From DATFQE01 sp035264445 (GTDB taxonomy: Bacteria; Actinomycetota; Thermoleophilia; Gaiellales; Gaiellaceae), in NCBI GenBank assembly GCA_035264445.1, contig DATFQE010000305.1, positions 1 to 5,711 on the forward strand: 5,711 bases of DNA, read 5' to 3'. Position numbers and translations under genes: made by a program. The notes under the pieces were generated by a model, which saw only the letters and a program-made list of their open reading frames with translations, made no database searches and was not told the origin of the DNA. Below are positions 1-5,711 of the stretch, one piece after another (the stretch's first letter is position 1; every line of letters starts with the position of its first letter).

Positions 1-788
1 GCGAGCATGCGGTACTCGTCGCGTCGCTCGAGAGCGCAGGCGTCGAGGTGGTGCGTCTCCCGGACATCGTCGACGAGCACGGCCGGCGCGCACTCGAGCA
101 GAATCCGAACCACGTCTACACGCGCGACGCGGCGATCACGCTTCCCTGGCTGCCCGGCCGTTTCGTGCGAGGAGCGATGCGGCGGCCCGTGCGGCGGAGC
201 GAGCCGGACGTGCTCGCGTCCGCACTCGGGGCGATCGGGCTGGAGGAGATTCTCGCTCCGCTGGACTGCTTTCTGGAAGGCGGTGACGTGATTCCGCTGG
301 CGCACGAGGGCCGGCGCGCCCTCCTCGTCGGGTTCGGGCCGCGTAGCTCCCGCGACGGGATCGACGTCCTTTGGCGGCATCTGCACCCGTGGGCGCTCGA
401 CGAGATCGTCGGCATCGAGATCGACCCGGAGCGGATGAACCTCGACGGCGTGCTCGTCCCGGTGGCGGACGACACGGTCATCGTCGACCGCAGCAGCATC
501 GTGCGGAGCCTCGTCCTCGACGCGACCGGCGAGCGGCCGAGCGACGTCCTCGAACTGCTCTCTGAGCGGGGCCAGCAACCGCTCGACGTCACACGAGAGG
601 AGGCGACGGCACTGCAGGCGTGCAACTGCGTCTGCCTCGGCGGTCGGCGCGTGATCGCATACGACCTTTGCGAGCGCGTGGCCGAGGACCTCCGCGACCG
701 CGACATCGACGTACGTACCGTCCCGGGCGGGGAACTGATCAAGGGCACGGGCGGGCCGCGCTGCATGACGCGGCCGCTCTACTGCTGA
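1..788 (+). CDS. Arginine deiminase / DDAH-superfamily protein, C-terminal part (5' end outside window)
   Basis: The reading frame (codons beginning at base 3) is open to the left edge, so the first in-frame GTG at 48 is not the true start; roughly the C-terminal 260 residues are visible. Enzymes of this five-bladed propeller superfamily hydrolyse or transfer the guanidino group of arginine-like substrates through a Cys-His-Glu/Asp site. Seen here: a PN-x-x-x-x-RD motif (bases 105-128), the substrate-binding EGGD (276-287), a GxRSSR stretch resembling arginine deiminase, and the C-terminal GTGGPRCMTRP block with the nucleophile Cys at 762-764. The expected HLD motif instead reads Asn-Leu-Asp (438-446), so the usual catalytic His is missing. 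The protein ends Leu-Tyr-Cys shortly after the catalytic Cys, as expected for a complete C-terminus. It faces the operon on the other strand. Family membership is strong; arginine deiminase activity itself is doubtful. It could be a DDAH-like hydrolase, an amidinotransferase relative or a diverged protein. Confidence 0.88.
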   Translation, partial: EHAVLVASLESAGVEVVRLPDIVDEHGRRALEQNPNHVYTRDAAITLPWLPGRFVRGAMRRPVRRSEPDVLASALGAIGLEEILAPLDCFLEGGDVIPLAHEGRRALLVGFGPRSSRDGIDVLWRHLHPWALDEIVGIEIDPERMNLDGVLVPVADDTVIVDRSSIVRSLVLDATGERPSDVLELLSERGQQPLDVTREEATALQACNCVCLGGRRVIAYDLCERVAEDLRDRDIDVRTVPGGELIKGTGGPRCMTRPLYC

Positions 789-795
789 CCTCCCT

Positions 796-1749
796 CTAGC
801 CGCCGGGCGTCCGACCGCCGAGGATGGTCGCAAGCACGCCGAAGTCGATGTTGCCACCCGAGACGACGCACACGACCTTGCCTCCGCCGGCGCGCCCGGA
901 GAGCGCGACAGCCGTCGCCAGGGCGCCCGCTCCTTCCGCGATCACGCGCGCACGTTCTGCGATCAGCCGGACGGCGGCGGCGGTGTCGTCCAGCGTGACC
1001 GGGAAGGCACCGTCGACCAGCGGTTCGGCGAGCGCCCACATGCGCGGGAGGAGCGCCCGCGCGCCCGAGCCGTCGACGAACGACGGCCGGTAGTCAACGT
1101 CCTGTGGCGAGCCCGCCGCCAGCGTCGCCGTCACGGGCGCGCCGGTCTCCGGCTCGGCCACGTAGACCCTGACCGCCGGGCCCAGCGCCTTGATCGCGCT
1201 CGCGATGCCCGTCGTCAGGCCGCCGCCGCCCCACGGGATGACCACGGTGTCCGCATCGGGCAGGTCCTCGAGGATCTCGAGGCCGATCGTCCCGTTCCCT
1301 GCCATCACCGAGTCGTCCTCGACCGGATGCACGAAGAGGCCGTCGACGCCCTCGAACCGATGCTGCTCGATCGTCTCCCACCAGCGCTCGAACGGGACCT
1401 TGACGACCTCGCCGCCGAGGCGGGCGATCGCGGCCAGCTTCGTCTCCGGCGCGTGGTCGGGAACGACGATCGTGCACGGCACACCCACCTCGCGGGCCGC
1501 CCACGCCAGCCCCTGGGCCATGTTGCCGGCGCTCGCCGTGAGAACGCCGTTCGCGAGCTCCTCGGTGGAGGCGTTTCGCACCGCGTTGTAGGCCCCGCGC
1601 AGCTTGAAGGAGCCGATCGGCTGCAGGTTCTCGAGCTTCAGGTAGATCTCCGCCGGCGCCTCGGGCGCGTTCAGCCGGACGAGCGGCGTGCGGATCGCCG
1701 TCCCGGCGATCGTCTCGCGCGCAGCCCGGATCTGCCCGAGCGGGATCAG
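796..1749 (-). CDS. Threonine dehydratase / serine racemase-like PLP enzyme (fold type II)
   Basis: This is a predicted cytosolic PLP enzyme of 317 residues that would eliminate, racemise or replace groups at the beta carbon of an amino acid such as threonine or serine. Seen: the PLP-lysine motif GSFKLRG with Lys49 (codon 1603-1605), SAGNMAQG at 73-80, HPVEDD at 141-146, the phosphate-binding GGGGL at 174-178, and SGGNID at 297-302, whose Ser contacts the pyridine nitrogen. There is no C-terminal ACT domain, so it is not the isoleucine-regulated biosynthetic form. Two positions differ from the common pattern: Met77 where SGNH has His, and Asn152 where AGQGT has Gln. The start is chosen as CTG at 1747-1749, giving an N-terminus (I-P-L-G-Q-I-R-A-A-R) that fits the family. 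No ATG, GTG or TTG occurs in frame nearby, and the next standard start (GTG, 1579-1581) would remove Lys49. A GAGG lies 7 bases upstream. The gene overlaps the preceding stop as CTGA and is the last of the operon. Its pairing with an ornithine-cyclodeaminase-like gene recalls EutB/EutC. Confidence 0.9.
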   Translation of the reverse strand: MIPLGQIRAARETIAGTAIRTPLVRLNAPEAPAEIYLKLENLQPIGSFKLRGAYNAVRNASTEELANGVLTASAGNMAQGLAWAAREVGVPCTIVVPDHAPETKLAAIARLGGEVVKVPFERWWETIEQHRFEGVDGLFVHPVEDDSVMAGNGTIGLEILEDLPDADTVVIPWGGGGLTTGIASAIKALGPAVRVYVAEPETGAPVTATLAAGSPQDVDYRPSFVDGSGARALLPRMWALAEPLVDGAFPVTLDDTAAAVRLIAERARVIAEGAGALATAVALSGRAGGGKVVCVVSGGNIDFGVLATILGGRTPGG

Positions 1750-2723
1750 AAGGCGACCTCGGTGCCGAGGCCGCTCCCACGGGCACGCTCGACGACGTAC
1801 TGGGCGGCCGCGAGATCCTCGACCGCGAGGCCGAGCGACTTGAACACCGTGAGCTCTCCGTCCGACGTGCGGCCGGGAGCCGCGCCGACGAGGACGTCGC
1901 CGAGCTCGGCCCGGATGTGCCCCGGAGCGATCGCGCCGTCGCGGAGGGCGATCAGATAGTCGCCGGACTCGTTCTCCGTCGACTCGCGCCGGTCGACGAA
2001 GAGCGACGCGGCCGCGACAGTCTCGGAGTCGAGCTCGCGTGTGGTCGGTATCGACGACCCGACGGCGTTCACGTGCGCACCGTCGTCAAGCCACTCCCGC
2101 TGGACGACCGGCGTCGGCGAGGACGTGGCCGTCACGATCACGTCGGCTCCGCGGACGGCGTCCTCGGCGCTCTCGACCGCCTCGACGGGGAACGGCACGC
2201 CCGCCTCGGCCGCGAGGCGCTCGGCGTTCGCCGACGTGCGGCTCCAGATCCGCGCACGCGCGACCGGGCGGACGGCTGCCATCGCCTGGAGGTGCGACCG
2301 TGCCTGGACGCCCGCGCCGAGGATCGCCAGCTCGCGCGCATCGTCCCGCGCGAGCGCGCGAGTCGCCACCGCGGAAACGGCGGCCGTCCGGATCGCGGTG
2401 ATCGCCGACGCGTTGACGATCGCGCGCAGCTCGCCCGTGTCGCCGTCGGAGATCAGCACGGCGCCCTGGTGGGCGTCCAGGCCGCGGGCGGGGTTGCCGG
2501 GCATCACGTTCACCGCCTTCAGGCCGAAAGCCGCCGGCGCGGCCGAGCGGTAGGCCGGCATGAGGCCGATGAGGCCGGGGGCGTCCGGCGGGCGGGCCAC
2601 CGCGCGCAGCGGCTGGTACATCTCGCCGCGCGCGAGCGCGGCGAGCGCCTCGCTCATCACGTCGATGCACGCCTCCATCGGCAGAAGCCGCTCGACCTCG
2701 GGCTCGGAGAGGACGAGGATCAT
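1746..2723 (-). CDS. Ornithine cyclodeaminase / mu-crystallin family protein (likely imine reductase or dehydrogenase)
   Basis: This 325-residue NAD(P)-binding protein has normal family length. The family includes ornithine cyclodeaminase (ornithine to proline plus ammonia), alanine dehydrogenase, ketimine and pyrroline reductases, and EutC or SbnB in specialised pathways. Seen: substrate-binding Lys69 in FGLKAVNVMPGN, Arg112 in ITAIRTAAVSA, a Rossmann dinucleotide loop LGAGVQAR at 135-142, and the family C-terminal block VFKSLGLAVEDLAAA. The catalytic-loop segment reads VGSSIPTTRELD (221-232). In Pseudomonas putida ornithine cyclodeaminase, as I recall it, the same stretch is GGDCPGKTEL with the catalytic Asp; here that position is Ser224, so genuine cyclodeamination is unlikely and imine reduction or amino acid oxidation is favoured (inference). 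The ATG overlaps the stop of the aldo/keto reductase gene as ATGA, with no obvious Shine-Dalgarno sequence, which points to translational coupling. A longer open frame extends upstream to 2861, but that part only shadows the neighbouring gene. Confidence 0.92.
   Translation of the reverse strand: MILVLSEPEVERLLPMEACIDVMSEALAALARGEMYQPLRAVARPPDAPGLIGLMPAYRSAAPAAFGLKAVNVMPGNPARGLDAHQGAVLISDGDTGELRAIVNASAITAIRTAAVSAVATRALARDDARELAILGAGVQARSHLQAMAAVRPVARARIWSRTSANAERLAAEAGVPFPVEAVESAEDAVRGADVIVTATSSPTPVVQREWLDDGAHVNAVGSSIPTTRELDSETVAAASLFVDRRESTENESGDYLIALRDGAIAPGHIRAELGDVLVGAAPGRTSDGELTVFKSLGLAVEDLAAAQYVVERARGSGLGTEVAF
1757..1760 (-). promoter_or_regulatory. Ribosome binding site supporting a CTG start
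   Basis: On the minus strand GAGG (part of GAGGT) lies 7 bases before the CTG at 1747-1749. It sits inside the end of the preceding gene. Its spacing is right for the proposed non-standard start and is one of the arguments for it. The motif is short, so chance occurrence is possible in this GC-rich DNA. Confidence 0.45.
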
Positions 2724-3688
2724 GCCGGGAAGAGTGACGCCAGCTCGTCGCGCTCGCCGGCGGTGAGCTCGAGCTCGAGCGCCACGCGGGGCGGCTCGAG
2801 GTGGCGGCGGCTCCGCGGGCCGAGGATCACCGCGGTGACGTCGGGATGGCTCAGGACCCACGCGTGCGCGAGCGTGGCGGTATCGACGCCACGCTCGGCC
2901 GCGGCCGCCGAGAACGCGTCGAGCCCGCGGTAGACCTCCTCGCGGTCGAGGTGCTCGTACGGGCCGGGCCGCAAGGTCATCCTCGAGCCTTCCGGCCGCG
3001 GCTCGTCCCGGCGGTACTTGCTTGTGAGCCAGCCGCCGCTCAGCGGTCCGAACGGCGTGAAGCCGAGGCCGCGTTCGACGCAGAGCGGAAGCACCGCCGT
3101 CTCGGCGTCGCGGTCGAGCAGCGAATAGGAGTTCTGCACCCAGCCGATCGGTGTGAGTCTCTCACGCTCCGCGATCGTGAGCGCCTCCTCGATCCAGTCT
3201 GCGCCGACGTTGCTGGCGCCGATCGCACCGACTTTCCCCGCCCGCACGAGCTCGTCGAGCGCGCCCAGCGTCTCCGGGAGCGGCGTCTCGGGATCAGGCG
3301 CGTGCACGAGGTACATGTCGACGCGCTCGACGCCGAGCCGGGCGAGGCTGCCGTCGATCTGCCGCCGGATCCTGTCGGCCGCAAGCCCTCGGTCGTCGGG
3401 GTCGCCCTCGACCGAATGGAAGACCTTCGTGCTCAACAGCACCGGGGTCCCGCGCGCCGCCCGCCACCGACCGATCCACGTCTCGCTCCGCCCTCCCCCG
3501 TAGGCATCGGCGGTGTCGAACAGGTTGATGCCCAGCGCGATCGCCGCGTCCATCAGCTCGAAGGCCTCGGCCTCGCTCTCGCCCGCGCCGAAGAACGCCG
3601 GCGCCGACCCGATGCCGCCAAAGTTGCCGCACCCCAGGCACAGGCGAGAAAGCGAAAGGCCCGTGCGGCCGAGCGCCCTCTGCTCCAT
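2720..3688 (-). CDS. Aldo/keto reductase
   Basis: This 322-residue NADPH-dependent oxidoreductase has the TIM-barrel AKR fold and should interconvert an aldehyde or ketone with an alcohol in the cytosol. The whole catalytic tetrad is visible: Asp58 and Tyr63 in FDTADAYGGG, Lys88 in LLSTKV and His129 in YLVHAPD. The N-terminus MEQRALGRTGLSLSRLCLG is classical, and the C-terminal ILGPRSRRHL (288-297) fits the segment that binds the cofactor 2'-phosphate. The ATG at 3686-3688 was chosen because it gives this standard N-terminus; the frame is open much further upstream, but that region is the aminotransferase read in another frame. The start lies 2 bases after the aminotransferase stop, and no Shine-Dalgarno motif is seen (the nearby bases are CCCTCC, the opposite sense), so translation probably depends on coupling. 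Its stop overlaps the next start as ATGA. The substrate cannot be told; in context it may reduce a carbonyl product of the aminotransferase or dehydratase step. Confidence 0.93.
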   Translation of the reverse strand: MEQRALGRTGLSLSRLCLGCGNFGGIGSAPAFFGAGESEAEAFELMDAAIALGINLFDTADAYGGGRSETWIGRWRAARGTPVLLSTKVFHSVEGDPDDRGLAADRIRRQIDGSLARLGVERVDMYLVHAPDPETPLPETLGALDELVRAGKVGAIGASNVGADWIEEALTIAERERLTPIGWVQNSYSLLDRDAETAVLPLCVERGLGFTPFGPLSGGWLTSKYRRDEPRPEGSRMTLRPGPYEHLDREEVYRGLDAFSAAAAERGVDTATLAHAWVLSHPDVTAVILGPRSRRHLEPPRVALELELTAGERDELASLFPA

Positions 3689-3690
3689 CG

Positions 3691-4854
3691 TCAGGCGAGG
3701 AGGGCGCGCTGGCGCGCCAGCGCCGCGAGGACGGCGTCGACGTCGTCCGTCGAGTTGTAGCTGTGCGCGGACACGCGCAGGTTGCCGTCGCGGGAGGAGG
3801 TGACGATCCCGTTCCGCCCGAGCGCCGAAACCAGCTCGTCGACATCCGTGGAGCGGATGCAGATCAGCGCGCCGTGGCGCTCGCGCTCCCTCGGCGTCAC
3901 GACCGTCCCCCCGAGCTCCTCGACGCCGGCGATCAGCCGCTCGTTCAGTTCGAGGACGTGCTCGCGGGTCTCGCCGATCCCGATCTCCTGCATCAGCTCG
4001 ATGCCCGCGATCCCGGCGTAGATGGCCGGGATCGGCGGCGTCCCCGACTGGAAGCGCCGCGCGGTCGGCGACGGCGAGTAGTCGTGGACGTCCATCTCGA
4101 AGATGTCCTGATCGGCAAACCAGCCGGTCGCCGTGGGCCACGCGCGTTCGAACAGCTCGCGGCGGCAGTAGAAGAAGGCCAGGCCGGCGGAGCCGAGCAG
4201 GTACTTGAGCACGCCCGACGCCAGGAAGTCGACACCGAGCGCCTTGACGTCCAGGGGCAGCGAGCCGGCCGTCTGATAGGCGTCGAGCAGGACGAGCGCG
4301 CCGCGCTCCCGGGCCAGCTCGACGACGCCCTCCACGTCGGTCATCGCGCCCGTCCGGTACGAGACGTGCGTGATCGAGACGAGCGCGGTGTCCTCGTCGA
4401 TCGCCCGCTCGAAGTGCTCCAGCGGCACGGTGCCGTCGTCTGCGGGAGCGACGTGCTCGATCCTCGCGCCCCGCGCGGCCTGCGCATGCCAGATCTGGCC
4501 GATGGTCGGAAACTCCAGGTCGGTCACGACGATCTTCGACCGGCGCGCGTAGCGAAGCCCGGTGGCGAGCGCGCTGACGCCGGCGGAGAGGGACGTCGTG
4601 ACGGCGACCTCGTCCGGATCCGCGTTGACGAGGCGCGCAAACGCGGCCCGGGCGGCCTCCGTGCGCTCGACCCAGTAGTCCCACGGCGCGCCGTGCTCGT
4701 CCCAGTCGGCCAGGTACTGCTCGTAGGCGTCGCGCACGGCGTCGGAGAGCGCGCCCTGCGAGCAGCTGTTGATGTAGACGAGGCGCTCGAGGATCGCGAA
4801 CCGGTCGCGGATGCGATCGGGAAGCGGCTGCACCGCGACCGGGTCAGCGGCCAA
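3691..4854 (-). CDS. Class V aminotransferase (isopenicillin N epimerase / cysteine desulfurase-like fold)
   Basis: This 387-residue fold-type I PLP enzyme belongs to the family holding cysteine desulfurases, kynureninase, isopenicillin N epimerase and several aminotransferases. Seen: an N-terminal LVYINSCSQGALS (25-37), a cofactor-binding DAYQTAG with Asp191 and Gln194, the PLP lysine in SGVLKYLLGSAG (Lys217), RFQSGTPP near the middle, and a C-terminal LRVSAHSYNSTDD with the Arg that usually binds the substrate carboxylate. Desulfurases carry a catalytic Cys loop near the C-terminus; I see none here, which favours transamination, epimerisation or lyase chemistry. The TTG at 4852-4854 was chosen because a GGAAGG lies 6 bases before it; it overlaps the livF end by 11 bases. 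A GTG at 4831-4833 would give a protein 7 residues shorter and is also possible. The enzyme sits directly after the importer ATPase genes, which suggests it acts on the imported compound or its breakdown product. The exact reaction is unknown. Confidence 0.9.
   Translation of the reverse strand: MAADPVAVQPLPDRIRDRFAILERLVYINSCSQGALSDAVRDAYEQYLADWDEHGAPWDYWVERTEAARAAFARLVNADPDEVAVTTSLSAGVSALATGLRYARRSKIVVTDLEFPTIGQIWHAQAARGARIEHVAPADDGTVPLEHFERAIDEDTALVSITHVSYRTGAMTDVEGVVELARERGALVLLDAYQTAGSLPLDVKALGVDFLASGVLKYLLGSAGLAFFYCRRELFERAWPTATGWFADQDIFEMDVHDYSPSPTARRFQSGTPPIPAIYAGIAGIELMQEIGIGETREHVLELNERLIAGVEELGGTVVTPRERERHGALICIRSTDVDELVSALGRNGIVTSSRDGNLRVSAHSYNSTDDVDAVLAALARQRALLA
3706..3723. repeat. 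Perfect 18-bp GC palindrome near the aminotransferase stop
   Basis: GCGCTGGCG followed directly by its exact reverse complement CGCCAGCGC. In the minus-strand transcript it could fold as a 7-bp GC stem with a CGCG loop, about 17 bases before the aldo/keto reductase ATG. It also encodes the last residues of the aminotransferase (A-R-Q-R-A region), so it may be only a codon-use coincidence. Confidence 0.5.
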
Positions 4855-5545
4855 GGTAGGCCTTCCGGAGCCCTTCGTCCGCGAGCAGCTCCTGTGCGGC
4901 GCCCGCGAGCACGACGCGCCCGGTCTGGAGCACGTAGCCCCGGTCGGCGATCGAGAGGGACACGTTCGCGTTCTGCTCGACGACGAGGACCGCCACGCCC
5001 GATTCGTGCACCTGCCGGATGATGTCGAAGTTGCGCTCGACGAGGATCGGGGCGAGCCCCATGGACGGCTCGTCCATCAGCAGCAGCTTCGGCTGCGACA
5101 TGAGGGCGCGGCCCATTGCGACCATCTGCTGCTCGCCGCCCGACAGCGTGCCGGCGAGCTGCCTGCGCCGCTCGTGGAGGAGCGGGAACAGCGTGAACAC
5201 GCGCTCGAGGGCGTCCCGGTAGCCCTCCTTGCGCAGGTACGCGCCCATCTCCAGGTTCTCGAGCACGGTCATCGGCGCGAACAGCCGTCTGTTCTCCGGC
5301 ACGATCGCCATCCCGCGCCCGATCCGGTAGCTCGTGGGGCGCCCGGTCACGTCCTCGCCGTCGAGCTCGACCGTTCCCCGGCGCGGGCGGACGAGGCCCA
5401 GGATCGTCTTCAGCGTCGTCGATTTTCCCGACGCGTTCCCGCCCAGGAGGCAGACGAGCTCTCCCTCACCCACCTCCAGCGAGAGCCGCTGCAGGATGTG
5501 GATCTCGCCGTAGTAGGTGTCGACGTCGGAGACACGGAGCAGCAT
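4844..5545 (-). CDS. livF: Branched-chain amino acid-type ABC transporter ATP-binding protein LivF
   Basis: This is a complete 233-residue ABC ATPase, the second ATPase of a HAAT-family importer that works at the inner face of the membrane with LivG, LivH, LivM and a binding protein. Seen: Walker A GGNASGKST (35-43, Lys41), the LivF-type Q-loop region VPENRRLFAPMTVLENL, the ABC signature LSGGEQQM, Walker B LLLMDEPSMGLAP, and VLVVEQN where most ABC ATPases have the H-loop His but LivF proteins have Gln. The C-terminus LRKAYLGR is typical of LivF. The ATG start is set by a GGAGG 7 bases upstream, and it shares one base with the livG stop (TGATG). It is the only gene here with a textbook Shine-Dalgarno sequence. 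Importers of this type carry leucine-type amino acids but also amides, urea and other small nitrogen compounds, so the name does not fix the substrate. Confidence 0.96.
   Translation of the reverse strand: MLLRVSDVDTYYGEIHILQRLSLEVGEGELVCLLGGNASGKSTTLKTILGLVRPRRGTVELDGEDVTGRPTSYRIGRGMAIVPENRRLFAPMTVLENLEMGAYLRKEGYRDALERVFTLFPLLHERRRQLAGTLSGGEQQMVAMGRALMSQPKLLLMDEPSMGLAPILVERNFDIIRQVHESGVAVLVVEQNANVSLSIADRGYVLQTGRVVLAGAAQELLADEGLRKAYLGR
4861..4866 (-). promoter_or_regulatory. Ribosome binding site favouring the TTG start of the aminotransferase
   Basis: GGAAGG on the minus strand, 6 bases ahead of TTG 4852-4854, within the end of livF. The alternative GTG at 4831-4833 has no comparable purine run before it. 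This supports the longer form but does not prove it. Confidence 0.4.
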
Positions 5546-5711
5546 CAGCCGGCCTCCGCCGCCTTCAGGCCCAGATATGCCTCGACCACGAGCTCGTTCG
5601 TCGCCACCTGCTCGAACGAGCCCTCCGCGATCTTGACGCCGTGGTCGAGCGCCACGACGCGGTCGGAGATGCCTTCGACGACGTGCATGTCGTGCTCGAT
5701 GACGAGAATCG
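5545..5711 (-). CDS. livG: ABC transporter ATP-binding protein LivG, C-terminal fragment (cut by window edge)
   Basis: Only the last 54 residues are inside the window; the gene continues past the right edge. The fragment starts ILVIEHDMHVV, the end of the ABC core with the H-loop His (codon 5692-5694). It continues with ISDRVVALDHG and KIAEGSFEQV and ends in EAYLG plus a short tail, the usual LivG C-terminus. The EHDM motif and the AYLG ending separate it from LivF. The TGA at 5545-5547 overlaps the livF ATG by one base. Nothing suggests truncation other than the window limit. The permease and binding-protein genes are expected further upstream in the operon, which is inference. Confidence 0.92.
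   Translation of the reverse strand, partial: ILVIEHDMHVVEGISDRVVALDHGVKIAEGSFEQVATNELVVEAYLGLKAAEAG
5553..5557 (-). promoter_or_regulatory. Ribosome binding site of livF
   Basis: GGAGG on the minus strand, 7 bases before the livF ATG and inside the 3' end of livG. This is the strongest Shine-Dalgarno match in the window and confirms the livF start. Confidence 0.75.

Noticed and set aside
116..766. Minus-strand open frame opposite the deiminase-like gene
   Set aside because: Ser/Arg-rich shadow without motifs; the plus strand carries clear superfamily signatures.
796..1581. Dehydratase-like gene starting at the GTG at 1579-1581
   Set aside because: It would lack the first 56 residues, including the PLP lysine motif; the same frame upstream encodes well-conserved family sequence.
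2765..2780. GAGCTC/CTCGAG palindromic run suggestive of a binding site or repeat
   Set aside because: It encodes alternating Leu-Glu in the aldo/keto reductase C-terminus, so the symmetry follows from CTC and GAG codons.
2724..2861. Upstream extension of the OCD-family frame
   Set aside because: It is low-complexity sequence overlapping the aldo/keto reductase; the ATG at 2721-2723 gives the normal length and an ATGA overlap.
1917..2933. Long plus-strand open frame (338 codons) opposite the OCD-family gene
   Set aside because: Antisense shadow with biased composition and no recognisable domain; the opposite strand encodes a complete motif-bearing protein.
3689..4684. N-terminal extension of the aldo/keto reductase frame
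   Set aside because: It is rich in Arg, Gly and Ala without any domain, and overlaps the well-supported aminotransferase in another frame; the AKR family N-terminus begins exactly at 3688.
3763..5022. Long plus-strand open frame (419 codons) opposite the aminotransferase and livF
   Set aside because: Its composition is Arg/Asp/Val-rich with no motif; it is the antisense shadow usual in GC-rich genes.
5411..5441. Ala in place of Gly inside the LivF Walker A motif (GGNASGKST)
   Set aside because: The essential Gly40-Lys41-Ser42 is intact and, as I recall, this variant is seen in other LivF proteins, so it is not taken as a defect.

Overview
The window is very GC-rich, almost entirely coding, and built of genes that overlap or nearly touch. 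The alternating GC-ending codons and the gene content suggest a soil or environmental actinobacterium, possibly Thermoleophilia-like. That placement is an inference from composition and gene style; no marker gene is present.

Layout. At the left edge (about 1-788, + strand) is the C-terminal part of a guanidine-group-modifying enzyme of the arginine deiminase / dimethylarginine dimethylaminohydrolase (DDAH) superfamily. Its stop lies 7 bases from the stop of a convergent minus-strand operon that fills the rest of the window. Read in the direction of transcription (right to left), the operon carries: the C-terminus of a LivG-type ABC ATPase (5545-5711, cut by the window edge); a complete LivF-type ABC ATPase (4844-5545); a class V aminotransferase / isopenicillin-N-epimerase-like PLP enzyme (3691-4854); an aldo/keto reductase (2720-3688); an ornithine cyclodeaminase / mu-crystallin family NAD(P) enzyme (1746-2723); and a fold-type II PLP enzyme of the threonine dehydratase / serine racemase kind (796-1749). 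Every junction is an overlap of 1 to 11 bases or a 2-base gap, so the genes are almost certainly co-transcribed and translationally coupled.

How it may work together. The two ATPases belong to a branched-chain-amino-acid-type (HAAT) importer whose permeases and binding protein should lie beyond the right edge. The four enzymes downstream all act, as families, on amino acids, imines or carbonyl compounds. The simplest reading is an uptake-and-catabolism operon for an amino-acid-like compound. The facing deiminase-like gene hints that the compound may carry a guanidino or amidino group. The substrate cannot be read from the sequence.

Points for a second look. The deiminase-like protein has Asn where the family has its catalytic His. 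The ornithine-cyclodeaminase-like protein has Ser where true ornithine cyclodeaminase has its catalytic Asp, so it is more likely an imine reductase or amino acid dehydrogenase. The last gene appears to begin at a CTG codon within a CTGA overlap; a start at the next standard codon would lose the PLP lysine. No RNA genes, CRISPR arrays, insertion sequences or convincing terminators were seen.
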